18,937 nt of DNA, taken from an uncultured Clostridia bacterium. Lineage in GTDB: Bacteria; Bacillota; Clostridia; Christensenellales; Aristaeellaceae. Shown here one piece after another: positions 1 through 7,900 of this stretch (within the stretch, counting starts at the first letter, position 1; every line of letters starts with the position of its first letter). The stretch spans positions 1 through 18,937 of the forward strand of contig CAMJXZ010000020.1 of NCBI GenBank assembly GCA_946409855.1, read 5' to 3'. The notes beneath the pieces are model-generated. The model was not told the origin of the DNA. It ran no database searches and saw only the letters and a list, made by a program, of their open reading frames with translations. A program made the translations under genes and the position numbers.

Positions 1-68
1 TTTGCTGTTCGACGATTTCACCCGCAAAAGAAGTGAGCGGAAATTCCAGTTTGTCAGGATAGCTGTTA

Positions 69-260
69 GTGAGGAATACGCTGAACGTGTATTCGCATAT
101 CGAAGACGAGGACATTGTGCAGAGCTTCCAGTCTCTGCAGGAGCGGGGCCGGATCGGGTTCGGGACGTATGATCCGTCTCAGACGGTCGCCCCCGATGAC
201 GATGACGATGAGGGTGAAGTGGATCTGGATGAACGGGCAGATGATGACGATGAGGAATGA
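69..260 (+). pseudogene. Possible C-terminal remnant of a tyrosine recombinase/integrase
   Basis: A 63-codon frame opens with GTG at 69, directly after an in-frame TAG at 60-62. Its first residues (NTLNVYSHIEDEDI, about residues 3-16) resemble the end of phage- and transposon-type tyrosine integrases, where a TLxVYSH-like stretch contains the catalytic tyrosine. The catalytic Arg and His boxes that should precede it are absent from all three plus frames of the 68 bases before it, so this is at most a fragment. The tail is very acidic, with two Asp/Glu runs encoded by GAT/GAC-rich sequence. No convincing ribosome binding site precedes the GTG. Another plus frame is open from base 2 to about 172 but resembles nothing I know. 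The recombinase reading rests on one short motif, so it could be coincidence. Confidence 0.35.
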
Positions 261-273
261 AGGCTTAAAAATC

Positions 274-320
274 AATCGTGGGACAGGGTTGCAATTTCCC
301 ACGATTTGTCCCATGATTTC
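274..320. repeat. Nested inverted and direct repeats downstream of the integrase-like remnant
   Basis: AATCGTGGGA (274-283) and TCCCACGATT (297-306) are a perfect 10-bp inverted repeat around a 13-base loop. A second pairing overlaps it: TGGGACA (279-285) with TGTCCCA (308-314). The right part also contains a 13-bp-spaced near-direct repeat, CCCACGATTT (298-307) and CCCATGATTT (311-320). The two stems exclude each other, as in an attenuator. Equally, clustered short repeats just past an integrase 3' end are typical of recombinase binding sites around an attachment core. No T-tract follows the outer stem, so a simple terminator is less likely. Confidence 0.6.
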
Positions 321-336
321 GGACATAAAAAATCTG

Positions 337-444
337 CTCATAAATGAGTATGATTTTGGAGAGAGTCTACAAAATGGTAGAAAAATATACCTTTTTCGGA
401 GAAAATGCTGGAAAAAATACTCATAAATGAGGGTGATTTTGGAG
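337..444 (+). repeat. 25-bp imperfect direct repeat (two copies, 83 bp apart)
   Basis: Copies lie at 337-361 and 420-444 and differ only at two adjacent bases (TA at 349-350, GG at 432-433). Each begins with the small palindrome CTCAT-AA-ATGAG and ends TGATTTTGGAG. In the second copy the GG change creates GAGGGTG (429-435), which sits eight bases ahead of the GTG start of the phosphatase gene, and the copy's last base is the first base of that start codon. They could be paired operator sites, a local duplication that captured a translation start, or the direct repeats flanking an integrated element. Confidence 0.7.
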
Positions 445-902
445 TGAAAATACTCTTCATATGCCACGGCAACATCTGCCGCAGCCCCGCCGCGGAGATG
501 ATCGCGCGGAAGCTCGCGCGGGACGCGGGGCTTGAGGACCGGTTTGTCTTTTCCTCCGCGGCGGCCACCACAGAGGAAATCGGCAACGATATCTATCCGC
601 CGATGAAGCGGGTGCTGCTGGGGCACGGCGTACCCTGCCCGCCGCGGGCGGCGCGGCTGACCGTCCGGGGGGATTACGACCGCTTTGATCATCTGATCGG
701 GATGGATGAGGAAAACCTGCGGGACATGCTGCGCATCTGCCGGGGCGACCCGCAGGGCAAGCTGTCCCGGATGATGGACTGGGCGGGCTTTCCCGGCCGG
801 GCGGTCAGCGACCCATGGTACACCCGGGATTTTGAGCGGGCCTACGAGGATATCCTGTTGGGCTGCCAAGGGCTGATCCGAAGCCTCCGGGAAGCAATGT
901 AG
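444..902 (+). CDS. Low-molecular-weight protein tyrosine phosphatase
   Basis: A 152-residue cytoplasmic phosphatase of the LMW-PTP/arsenate-reductase-like fold. The N-terminal P-loop CHGNICRS (residues 7-14) carries the nucleophile Cys7, the second Cys12 and Arg13. The general-acid Asp lies in the SDPWY motif (Asp123), at the usual place near the C-terminus. Length is normal for the family (about 150 residues). The frame is open further upstream to ATG 405, but GTG 444 is preferred: it gives the family's usual N-terminus (MKILFICHGNICRS) and has GAGGGTG at 429-435 with eight-base spacing, whereas ATG 405 has its GGAG only three bases away. Substrate cannot be told; bacterial members often act on tyrosine kinases of capsule export, but no such gene is nearby. 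It appears to be a single-gene unit between AT-rich repeats and two hairpins. Confidence 0.93.
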   Translation: MKILFICHGNICRSPAAEMIARKLARDAGLEDRFVFSSAAATTEEIGNDIYPPMKRVLLGHGVPCPPRAARLTVRGDYDRFDHLIGMDEENLRDMLRICRGDPQGKLSRMMDWAGFPGRAVSDPWYTRDFERAYEDILLGCQGLIRSLREAM

Positions 903-944
903 CCGTTTTCCGGGCATTTTTCCGGCCATCCGCCCGGAAAACGG
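903..944 (+). terminator. Hairpin at the end of the phosphatase gene
   Basis: CCGTTTTCCGGG (903-914) and CCCGGAAAACGG (933-944) form a perfect 12-bp stem beginning right after the TAG stop. The next bases are GACAAAAATAT rather than a T-tract, so it may be a processed or RNA-stabilising 3' end, or a weak terminator helped by the second hairpin downstream. Confidence 0.55.
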
Positions 945-969
945 GACAAAAATATCCCGCGAAACCGCC

Positions 970-1008
970 GCGCCGGTCTTTCTTCCGGCGCTTATGTTTC
1001 AATTTTTT
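970..1008 (+). terminator. Second hairpin followed by T-rich sequence
   Basis: GCGCCGG (970-976) and CCGGCGC (985-991) form a 7-bp stem with a pyrimidine loop, followed by TTATGTTTCAATTTTTT. The T-tract starts several bases after the stem, so termination would be imperfect. It may serve as the real terminator of the phosphatase transcript. Confidence 0.45.
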
Positions 1009-1026
1009 AACAATTTATTCAAACTA

Positions 1027-1055
1027 TTGACCAATTTGCAAAGAAACGTTATAAT
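1027..1055 (+). promoter_or_regulatory. Sigma-A-type promoter of the secreted-protein gene
   Basis: TTGACC (1027-1032) and TATAAT (1050-1055) are separated by 17 bases, nearly the consensus for the housekeeping sigma factor, in an AT-rich patch unlike the surrounding sequence. The start codon is 40 bases downstream and is preceded by GAGGGG at 1084-1089, so the leader would be short. Confidence 0.8.
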
Positions 1056-1094
1056 ATACGTGGTGTATTATCCTCAGGAAAGTGAGGGGTTCTT

Positions 1095-2516
1095 ATGAAA
1101 GCCACGTTCCGTGTTCTCTGCCTGCTGCTGATCGTATTCATGCTGGTGCCGCACATTCCCGCCAAAGCGGCTTCCGGCGTGCTTTTTATCCCCGAAACCG
1201 TCTACGAGCTGGAACTGCCGGACATTTACAGCAGCGGCTGGGACAGCGCGCGGCTTGATTTTGACCCCTTCCTGTACGACGCGGAAGGGTCCCGTTCCTG
1301 GATCTACTGGGACACGGCGACGATCCTGACCGAATGCGGCGGCCTCAAGGACCTGACCTACGTCTGCGCGGTGGAATCCCTCTATCCGGAGGGAAACTAT
1401 ATCACCCGCGTGGTCGCCTTCTACCGCAACGACGCCGAAAAGAGCCTGGCCACTTACCACATCACCTACCAGACGGACGAGCATGAGTATTACACCATCT
1501 CCTACTTCGGCCATCACTATCGGGAAGCCAGCCTGGCGATGCAGCTGTTCAAGCTGACGAAAAAAGAAAAAGAAGATGCGGCCGCCGCCGGTATCTCCGA
1601 AGCCACGGCGCTGCAAAATAAAATTGATGCAGCATACACAGGCGGAGAAGAAGTTTATTTCTACGACAATACCAGCCAGCAGTACGTCAAGATTACATCA
1701 GATAACATCTCGGAACTGACCAACAAGAACCACCCCAAATCCCACAAGGTTCCCGCTTGGTTCACCCCCTACCCGGACACCATTTACGCCGGCATCTACG
1801 ACAACGGCGAGGTGATCCTGCGGAACGGCAGCGGCCGGTTCATGGGCGGCCCCTACTGGTTTGAGTGGGATTACGATTCCGGCGCGGTGACCCGGTCCTA
1901 CGAGGCGACGTACCGGCTGTTCGACTTCGAATCCCCCCGGGTGCGGGTGCGCGCCGAAGCGCTGGGCCTTGGCCATAAGGACGACGAAATCGAAGATCCC
2001 GATTTCTACAACGACCCCGACTTCTACGACGCGGACGATCCCTTCGCCGTACCCGAATACGCCGAGGAAAACCCGGAATACGCCTTCGACGATATTACCG
2101 TGACCAACACCGTCTTCTTCCAGACCCAGTGGACGGAAGAATACCTGAACCAGTTCGCCACCGCCGCGGCGATGGCCGGCAACGAGGAAGGCCGCAAGCA
2201 GCTGGCCGCCCTGATGATCATGGAGTTCACCTATGAAGCCAGCGAGCTGGCGCAGCCGGATACTTCCATGCCCATCTACGTGGCCACCCAGGCGGAAGAC
2301 GCCATCGTCGCCTTCGATACCGATCAGGGCTATGTGCGCCTCTACCTGTCCAAGAACCCGCTGCTCTCCTGCTACAGCTACCTGTCGGATGTGCATGATC
2401 CGAACTGGGTGAAGGCCCTGCTGGAAACGGAATGCGACGAGGTCTGGACGGTGGACGACGACGATCTGTACGACCTGTGGATCGAGTGGTACGACCGCTT
2501 CGGTTCCTTTGAATAA
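1095..2516 (+). CDS. Secreted acidic protein of unknown function
   Basis: A 473-residue protein I cannot assign to a family. It opens with a clear Sec signal peptide (residues 1-25: basic start, a run of Leu/Ile/Val, then IPAKA as a likely signal peptidase I site) and has no second membrane segment, lipobox or cell-wall sorting signal, so it is probably released or loosely cell-bound. The mature part is rich in Tyr, Trp, Asp and Glu. Residues 296-317 form an Asp-rich stretch in which DPDFY occurs twice (301-305 and 307-311), and the C-terminal 30 residues hold another acidic run (DDDD). Such clusters often bind calcium, but no canonical EF-hand or dockerin loop is present. ATG 1095 is supported by GAGGGG five bases upstream and by the signal peptide. 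It is a single-gene unit with its own promoter and a strong downstream hairpin, so it need not belong to the sugar locus that follows. Confidence 0.85.
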   Translation: MKATFRVLCLLLIVFMLVPHIPAKAASGVLFIPETVYELELPDIYSSGWDSARLDFDPFLYDAEGSRSWIYWDTATILTECGGLKDLTYVCAVESLYPEGNYITRVVAFYRNDAEKSLATYHITYQTDEHEYYTISYFGHHYREASLAMQLFKLTKKEKEDAAAAGISEATALQNKIDAAYTGGEEVYFYDNTSQQYVKITSDNISELTNKNHPKSHKVPAWFTPYPDTIYAGIYDNGEVILRNGSGRFMGGPYWFEWDYDSGAVTRSYEATYRLFDFESPRVRVRAEALGLGHKDDEIEDPDFYNDPDFYDADDPFAVPEYAEENPEYAFDDITVTNTVFFQTQWTEEYLNQFATAAAMAGNEEGRKQLAALMIMEFTYEASELAQPDTSMPIYVATQAEDAIVAFDTDQGYVRLYLSKNPLLSCYSYLSDVHDPNWVKALLETECDEVWTVDDDDLYDLWIEWYDRFGSFE

Positions 2517-2561
2517 GACATGGCCAACTGAATAGCCGAACGGGCCGCTGCCCGGCCCTCC

Positions 2562-2602
2562 TTTCGCTCAGACGGAAACCCCCGTTTTCCGTCTGAGCGA
2601 AA
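2562..2602. terminator. 17-bp perfect stem, terminator of the secreted-protein gene
   Basis: TTTCGCTCAGACGGAAA (2562-2578) and TTTCCGTCTGAGCGAAA (2586-2602) are perfect inverted repeats around a 7-base loop, 45 bases after the stop codon. On the plus strand AAAATTATCTTTTT follows, so the T-tract is offset from the stem. A smaller stem, GGGCCG/CGGCCC (2542-2558), lies just before it. A strong block between the secreted-protein gene and the sugar operon is the simplest reading. Confidence 0.75.
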
Positions 2603-2644
2603 AAATTATCTTTTTCCGGATCTCTTCCCGGGAAATACCTTTTG

Positions 2645-2658
2645 CAAAAGCGCTTTGA
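2645..2658. promoter_or_regulatory. LacI/CcpA-type operator-like palindrome
   Basis: CAAAAGCGCTTTGA contains the perfect palindrome AAAGCGCTTT centred on CG, the hallmark of LacI-family operators. It matches the catabolite-responsive element consensus (TGWAARCGYTWNCW) at 11 of 14 positions, missing the outer TG and one C. It lies about 80 bases upstream of the predicted promoter, which is farther than a classical roadblock or promoter-overlapping site, so the role is uncertain. Confidence 0.4.
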
Positions 2659-2739
2659 GACCGGACATATTCTTCTTTTCCGGCGTTGTCCCATGGTTTT
2701 ACCGGGTGAATTCGTGCACATTTTTCGTTGTTTTTTCCC

Positions 2740-2768
2740 TTGTCCTCCGGTCCCACGGCAGGTATCAT
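2740..2768 (+). promoter_or_regulatory. Probable promoter of the plus-strand sugar operon
   Basis: TTGTCC (2740-2745) and TATCAT (2763-2768) have a 17-base spacer and match the sigma-A consensus at four of six and five of six positions respectively. It is the best promoter-like pair I found between the upstream terminator and the first gene of the operon. Confidence 0.5.
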
Positions 2769-2894
2769 AAAATCACTGATGAACGCCATAATTCAAAATC
2801 ATCCGCGTCTTTCACAAGAAACGGTCCCGCGCTTTCCTGTCCTGTTTCCCCTCCGTCCATCGGGCGGATCCAAATATCCTCATGAGGTGATTTC

Positions 2895-3725
2895 ATGAAC
2901 ATTTACGCTTTCTCGGATGAAGCGGCCCCTTCCCTGGAAGGGCAGATCGCCGCGCTCAAACGGAACGGGCTTCAGGGCATGGAGATCCGCGGGGTGGACG
3001 GGGAGAACGTCGCCTCCATTTCAAAAGAAAAAGCCGCGGACATCCTGCGCCGGCTCAGGGACAGCGGGCTTTCCGTCTGGTCCGTCGGCTCGCCCATCGG
3101 CAAAATCCCGCTGGACGACGGCGGGTTTCCCGCCCATCTGGACCGGCTCCGGCACGTGCTGGAAATCGCGGACATCCTGGAATGCCGGAACATCCGGATG
3201 TTCTCCTTCTATCTTCCGGCAGGCGTTTCCCCGAAGGACTGCCGAAGCGAAGTGATCGACCGGCTCGGCCGGATGGCGGAGCTGGCGGAACAGGCGCATA
3301 TCGCCCTCTGCCATGAAAACGAAAAGGGCATTTACGGGGACAGCGCCGCGCGCTGCAGGGATATCCTGGACGCCGTGCCGTCCCTGCGCTGCGTGTTCGA
3401 CCCCGCCAATTTCATCCAGTGCGGCCAGGATACGGCGAAGGCCTGGTCCCTGCTCCGGGACAAAGTGTACTACATGCACATCAAGGACGCCCTGCCGGAC
3501 GGGACGGTCGTCCCCGCCGGCAAAGGAATCGGCCGTCTGCCGGACCTGATACGGGATTTCCGCGCCCTCGGCGGGGAGGCTGTCTCCGTGGAACCGCATC
3601 TTCGGGTGTTCGAAGGCCTCAGGGACCTGGAACGGGAACACAGGACCGCCGTTCCGGACAACGCCTGGCCGACGGCCGACGCGGCCTTTGACGCCGCGTG
3701 CGAAGCGCTCAAAGCGCTGCTCTGA
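2895..3725 (+). CDS. Xylose-isomerase-like TIM-barrel protein (sugar phosphate isomerase/epimerase family)
   Basis: A 276-residue cytoplasmic protein of the AP-endonuclease-2/IolE-like TIM-barrel superfamily, which includes ketose epimerases, inosose dehydratase and 3-keto-glycoside eliminases. The four candidate metal ligands fall at the expected strand ends: Glu141 in CHENEKG, Asp169 in FDPANF, His195 in YMHIKD and Glu233 in SVEPH. Length is typical. ATG 2895 has GAGGTG six bases upstream. It is the first gene of the operon and is followed after 22 bases by a Gfo/Idh/MocA oxidoreductase. That pairing suggests a shared route: either isomerisation of a liberated keto-sugar or elimination from an oxidised glycoside. 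The exact reaction cannot be read from the sequence. Confidence 0.88.
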   Translation: MNIYAFSDEAAPSLEGQIAALKRNGLQGMEIRGVDGENVASISKEKAADILRRLRDSGLSVWSVGSPIGKIPLDDGGFPAHLDRLRHVLEIADILECRNIRMFSFYLPAGVSPKDCRSEVIDRLGRMAELAEQAHIALCHENEKGIYGDSAARCRDILDAVPSLRCVFDPANFIQCGQDTAKAWSLLRDKVYYMHIKDALPDGTVVPAGKGIGRLPDLIRDFRALGGEAVSVEPHLRVFEGLRDLEREHRTAVPDNAWPTADAAFDAACEALKALL

Positions 3726-3747
3726 CCATAAAAAGGAGGATACCGCA

Positions 3748-4902
3748 ATGAACAAAATCCGACTGGGCATCATCGGCGTGGGCAACATCGGCTCCGGCCA
3801 CGTGGGGAATTTCCTGGCGGGCATGTGCCCCGAAATCGAAGTCACCGCCGCCGCCGACCGCCGGGAATCCCGGCGGAACTGGATCCGGGAACAGATGCCC
3901 GATATCCCGGTCTTTACCGAGGGCAGCGAGCTGATCGCTTCCGGGACCTGCGAGGCCGTCCTGATCTGCGTGCCCCATTATCAGCATCCGACGCTGGCCA
4001 TCGACGCGATGCGGCACGGGCTGCATACCCTGGTGGAAAAGCCGGCCGGCGTCTACACCCTCCAGGTCCGGGAGATGAACGAGGAGGCGGACAGGCATCC
4101 GGAGCTCACCTTCGCGATGATGTTCAACCAGCGGACCAACTGCGTATACAGGAAGCTCAAGGAGATGATCGACGGCGGGGAGCTCGGCGCCCTCAAGCGC
4201 GTCTCCTGGCTGATCACGGACTGGTACCGCACCCAGATCTACTACGATTCCGGCGCCTGGCGCGCCACCTGGTCCGGCGAGGGCGGCGGGGTGCTGCTCA
4301 ACCAGTGTCCCCATCAGCTGGACCTGCTCCAGTGGCTCTGCGGCCTGCCCGTCCGCGTCCGCGCCTTCTGCCACGAGGGCAAATGGCACGACATCGAGGT
4401 GGAGGACGACGTGACCGCCTACCTGGAGTTCGCCAACGGCGCCACGGGCGTTTTCGTCACCACCACCGGCGACGCGCCCGGCACCAACCGGCTGGAAATC
4501 ACCGGCACCCGGGGCAAAATCGTCTGCGAGAACGAAACGCTGACCTTTTCCCGCCTGGCCGTGGACGAGCGCGAATGGTGCGCTTCCTGCCCGGAGGGCT
4601 TCAAAAAGCCGGACTGTGAAACCTTCACCGTGGAAACGGACGGGCAGAACCTCCAGCACCCCGCCGTACTGAACGCCTTCGCGGCCCATATCCTCCGGGG
4701 AGAGCCCCTGGTGGCGGACGGCCGGGAAGGGATCCGCGGCCTGACGCTGTCCAACGCGATGCATCTGTCCTCCTGGCTCGGGCAGCCCGTGGAGATCCCC
4801 TTTGACGAAAGGCTCTTCCGGGACTTGCTCTTTGAACGCAGCCGGCATTCCCGCCATAAGGAAGAGGCGGACATCACGTTTTCCACCGAAGGCAGCTACT
4901 GA
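3748..4902 (+). CDS. Gfo/Idh/MocA-family NAD(P)-dependent oxidoreductase
   Basis: A 384-residue cytoplasmic dehydrogenase. The N-terminal Rossmann fold shows GVGNIG (residues 10-15) for dinucleotide binding. The family's Glu-Lys-Pro motif is at 97-99, with Lys98 the expected catalytic base partner, and GGGVLLNQCPHQLD ends with His189 and Asp192 at the usual active-site position in the second domain. Such enzymes oxidise or reduce sugars, inositols or intact glycosides, often at C3. The frame is open upstream to 3688, overlapping the previous gene, but ATG 3748 is chosen because AGGAGG (3734-3739) stands eight bases before it and the Rossmann fold begins at once. A 77-base gap without obvious signals precedes the next gene, and co-transcription is likely. 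Confidence 0.92.
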   Translation: MNKIRLGIIGVGNIGSGHVGNFLAGMCPEIEVTAAADRRESRRNWIREQMPDIPVFTEGSELIASGTCEAVLICVPHYQHPTLAIDAMRHGLHTLVEKPAGVYTLQVREMNEEADRHPELTFAMMFNQRTNCVYRKLKEMIDGGELGALKRVSWLITDWYRTQIYYDSGAWRATWSGEGGGVLLNQCPHQLDLLQWLCGLPVRVRAFCHEGKWHDIEVEDDVTAYLEFANGATGVFVTTTGDAPGTNRLEITGTRGKIVCENETLTFSRLAVDEREWCASCPEGFKKPDCETFTVETDGQNLQHPAVLNAFAAHILRGEPLVADGREGIRGLTLSNAMHLSSWLGQPVEIPFDERLFRDLLFERSRHSRHKEEADITFSTEGSY

Positions 4903-4979
4903 TCTACGCCTGATCCGCGCACATCCGCACATTTTTCAGATGGAACGGCCATTCCGGCGGCAACAGGGGGAGCGCATAT

Positions 4980-7900
4980 ATGGTAAACGAACTGACTGAA
5001 CAGCTGCAGCACGTAATCGACGCGCTGGCGGCCGATTTGTACCATCCTCTGGGCGATATCCCCCTGGAAGGCTTCCGGGCCGACGGGGAGCTTTCCCTGG
5101 CCGAGGCGGAAGCCCGGCCCCGGGAACCCTGGCCCGCCGGCACCGTATGGGGGCAGCCCCGGGAATACGCCTGGGTCTTTTCCCGCTTTACCGTCCCGCC
5201 GGAAGCCCGGGGGGAGCGGATCGTAATGGACCTGCAGCCCGGCGGGGAGGCGACCCTGTTCGTGAACGGCCGTCCATTCGGCGCGCGCCGGGCGGACCGG
5301 CTGGATCATCCGCACCATTATATCGTGGACCAAATTGTAACCCGGGAAGCCGCTGGCGGGGAAACCTTTTCCATCGCCATGGAGGTGTATTCGGGCACGC
5401 CGCTGCCCGCCCATCCCAGCCGGCCCCTCTTTCCCGAGGACGGGGTCCGGTTCGACCGCACCGCGCCCGCGGTCATCGGCCGCAGCACCTTCGGCTTCTG
5501 GAACGAGGAAGCCTACCAGCTGTGGCTGGACCTGACGGTGCTGAGGGACGTGCACGGTTATCTGGACCGGAACGACGGCTTCCGCGAGGCGCTGGAAGCC
5601 GGGTTTGCCCGGCTGATGGACTTCCTGGACCTGGAACAGCCCCTCCCAGAGCGGCGGAAAGCCTGCCTTGAGGCCCGGGAACTGATCGCCCCGCTCCGGC
5701 AGGCGCACAACGGGACCTTCGCCGCCTCCATGGGCGTCATAGCCAATTCCCACCTGGATTACGCCTGGCTGTGGCCCGTCTCCGAGACCCGGCGCAAAAC
5801 GGCCCGCACCTTTGCCGCCCAGCTGCGCCTGCTCAGGGAATACCCGGAAGCGCTCTTCCTGGCCAGCCAGTGCGCCGAATACGAGCTTTGCCGGCAGTAT
5901 TACCCGGAGCTCTTTGAGGAAATCAAGGCCGCCATCGCGGAAGGCCGCTGGATCGCCGACGGCGGCATGTGGGTCGAGCCGGATACCAACCTGGCCGGGG
6001 GCGAATCCCTGGTCCGGCAGTTCCTGTACGGCAGGCGGTATTTCCGCGAGGTGCTGGGGGTGGACAGCCGGGTCGCCTGGCTGCCGGATACCTTCGGCTA
6101 CAGCGCCGCCCTGCCGCAGATCATCAAAGGCTTCGGCATGACCGGCCTGACCACCCAGAAGATCTTCTGGTCCTACAACGACGCCGAGCCCTTCCCCCAT
6201 CACGCTTTCCTGTGGCGCGGGCTGGACGGCACCATGATCCCCAGCTTCCTGCATATGTTCTACGAGACCCAGGTGGACGCGGCCACTGTCCGCAAGCGCT
6301 GGGTCAGCCGCCTGGAGACGGACGGCAGCTGTGATTTCTACCTGCCCTTCGGCTACGGGGACGGGGGCGGCGGGCCGACCCGGGACGACATGGAGCAGAT
6401 CCGCCGCCAGAAAGACCTCCAGGGAGCGCCGAAGCTGTACTGGATTTCCCCGGAGGACTACCTCAAAAAGCGGGACAACGGCGGGCTGCCGGTGTACCGG
6501 GGCGAACTGTACGTGCCCTGCCACCGCGGGACCTACACCACCCAGGCGGCCATCAAAAAGGGCAACCGCCGGGCGGAGCACAGCCTGCGGGCCTGGGAAA
6601 TGCTCGCCGCCGCCGCCGCTTTTGCCGGCCGCGCGCCCTACCCCGCCGAAGCGCTGGAAAAGACCTGGAAGCTCCTTTTGTCCAACCAGTTCCACGACAT
6701 CCTGCCCGGCTCCTCCATCACCGAAGTGTACACCCGGGCCCGGGCGGAGCTCGCGCAGATCCGGGATACCGCCGTCCGCGGCGCGGAAGAAGCCCTGCGC
6801 ACCTTCCGGAAAGAAGAGGAGGGCCTGACGGTGTTCAATCCCTCTTCCCATGAGGTCACCCGGTTCGTCCAGGCGGACAGCCGCTTTGCCGCCGGCGCCG
6901 TCACGGAAGACGGCACCCCCTGCCCGGCCGTCCCGGACGGGGACGGCGCGCTGGTCCTTGCCCGCCTGGCGCCCCTGTCCGCCGTCACCCTGTACCCCGC
7001 TCAGGTGCCCGTCCGTGACAAAGCATCCCTGCGGAAAACGGACGCCGGCTACGTGTTTGAAAACAGCGTCCTGCGCGCGGTCGTAACGGACCGCGGGGAG
7101 CTGGTCTCCATGGTCACGCGCAGGGACGGGCGGGAACGGATCCGCTCCGTCTCCAACGTGTTCCGCCTCTACCGGGACCTGCCCCGCCGCTTTGACGCCT
7201 GGGATCTGGACAGCCAGACGGAACGGCGGGAGGTGCCGCTCAACCCGGCATGCGAAGCGGTGATCGAACGCGCCGAAGGGCTGTACGCGTCCCTCCGGGT
7301 GACCGTCCGCTTCTCTTCTTCCGTGATCACCCAGCGGATCCGGCTTACCGCGGGGGAAGACCAGCTGACCTTCCTCACGGAAGCGGACTGGCACGAGTGT
7401 CACAAGCTGCTCAAGGTCTTCTTTGATACCGGTATCGACGCGGACCTGGCCGATCACCAGATCCAGTTCGGCTTCCTGCCGCGCCCCGCCCATCGTTCCC
7501 GCCATTACGACACGGACCGCTTTGAGGTCTGCGCCCACGCGTGGACGGCCCTGCGGGACGCTTCCCGCGGCGCGGCTCTGATCAACGACTGCAAATACGG
7601 CGTCTCCGTCAACGACGGCGTGATCGGCCTGAGCCTGCTCCGTTCTCCCGTCTACCCGGATCCTGAAGCCGACCGGGGCCTGCACCGCTTCGTCTACGCC
7701 TTCCGCGCCTGGAACGGCCCGCTGGAGGCCGGCGGCGTGCAGGAAGCGGCGGACGCCCTGAACGACCCCCTGATCACGGTGCCCGGCGGCTGCGGCCCCC
7801 TGGGTATACTGGCCCTGAGCAGTCCCTCCGTCGTCACGGAAAGCGTCAAGCTGGCCGAGGACGGGTCCGGCGATCTGGTAATCCGGCTGTACGAAAGCAT

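Larger units (their letters stand above)
2603..2894 (+). promoter_or_regulatory. Leader region of the plus-strand sugar operon, no gene
   Basis: This stretch of about 290 bases has no frame with gene-like content (a 76-codon frame inside it lacks a ribosome site and any family resemblance). It holds an operator-like palindrome (2645-2658), a probable promoter (2740-2768) and, next to the first gene, the ribosome site GAGGTG (2884-2889) partly inside the palindrome CCTCATGAGG (2878-2887). The untranslated leader would be about 120 bases. I recognise no riboswitch. Confidence 0.55.

Noticed and set aside
180..258. GAT/GAC-rich run as a possible microsatellite or CRISPR-like array
   Set aside because: The units are short, irregular and explained by an Asp/Glu-rich tail; there are no spacers or regular repeat lengths.
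115..426. 103-codon plus-strand frame
   Set aside because: It crosses the repeat cluster, is Met- and Arg-rich from an out-of-frame reading of the acidic GAT/GAC run, and has no ribosome site.
3688..3747. Upstream extension of the oxidoreductase frame
   Set aside because: It overlaps the preceding gene, and AGGAGG with the Rossmann N-terminus places the start at 3748.
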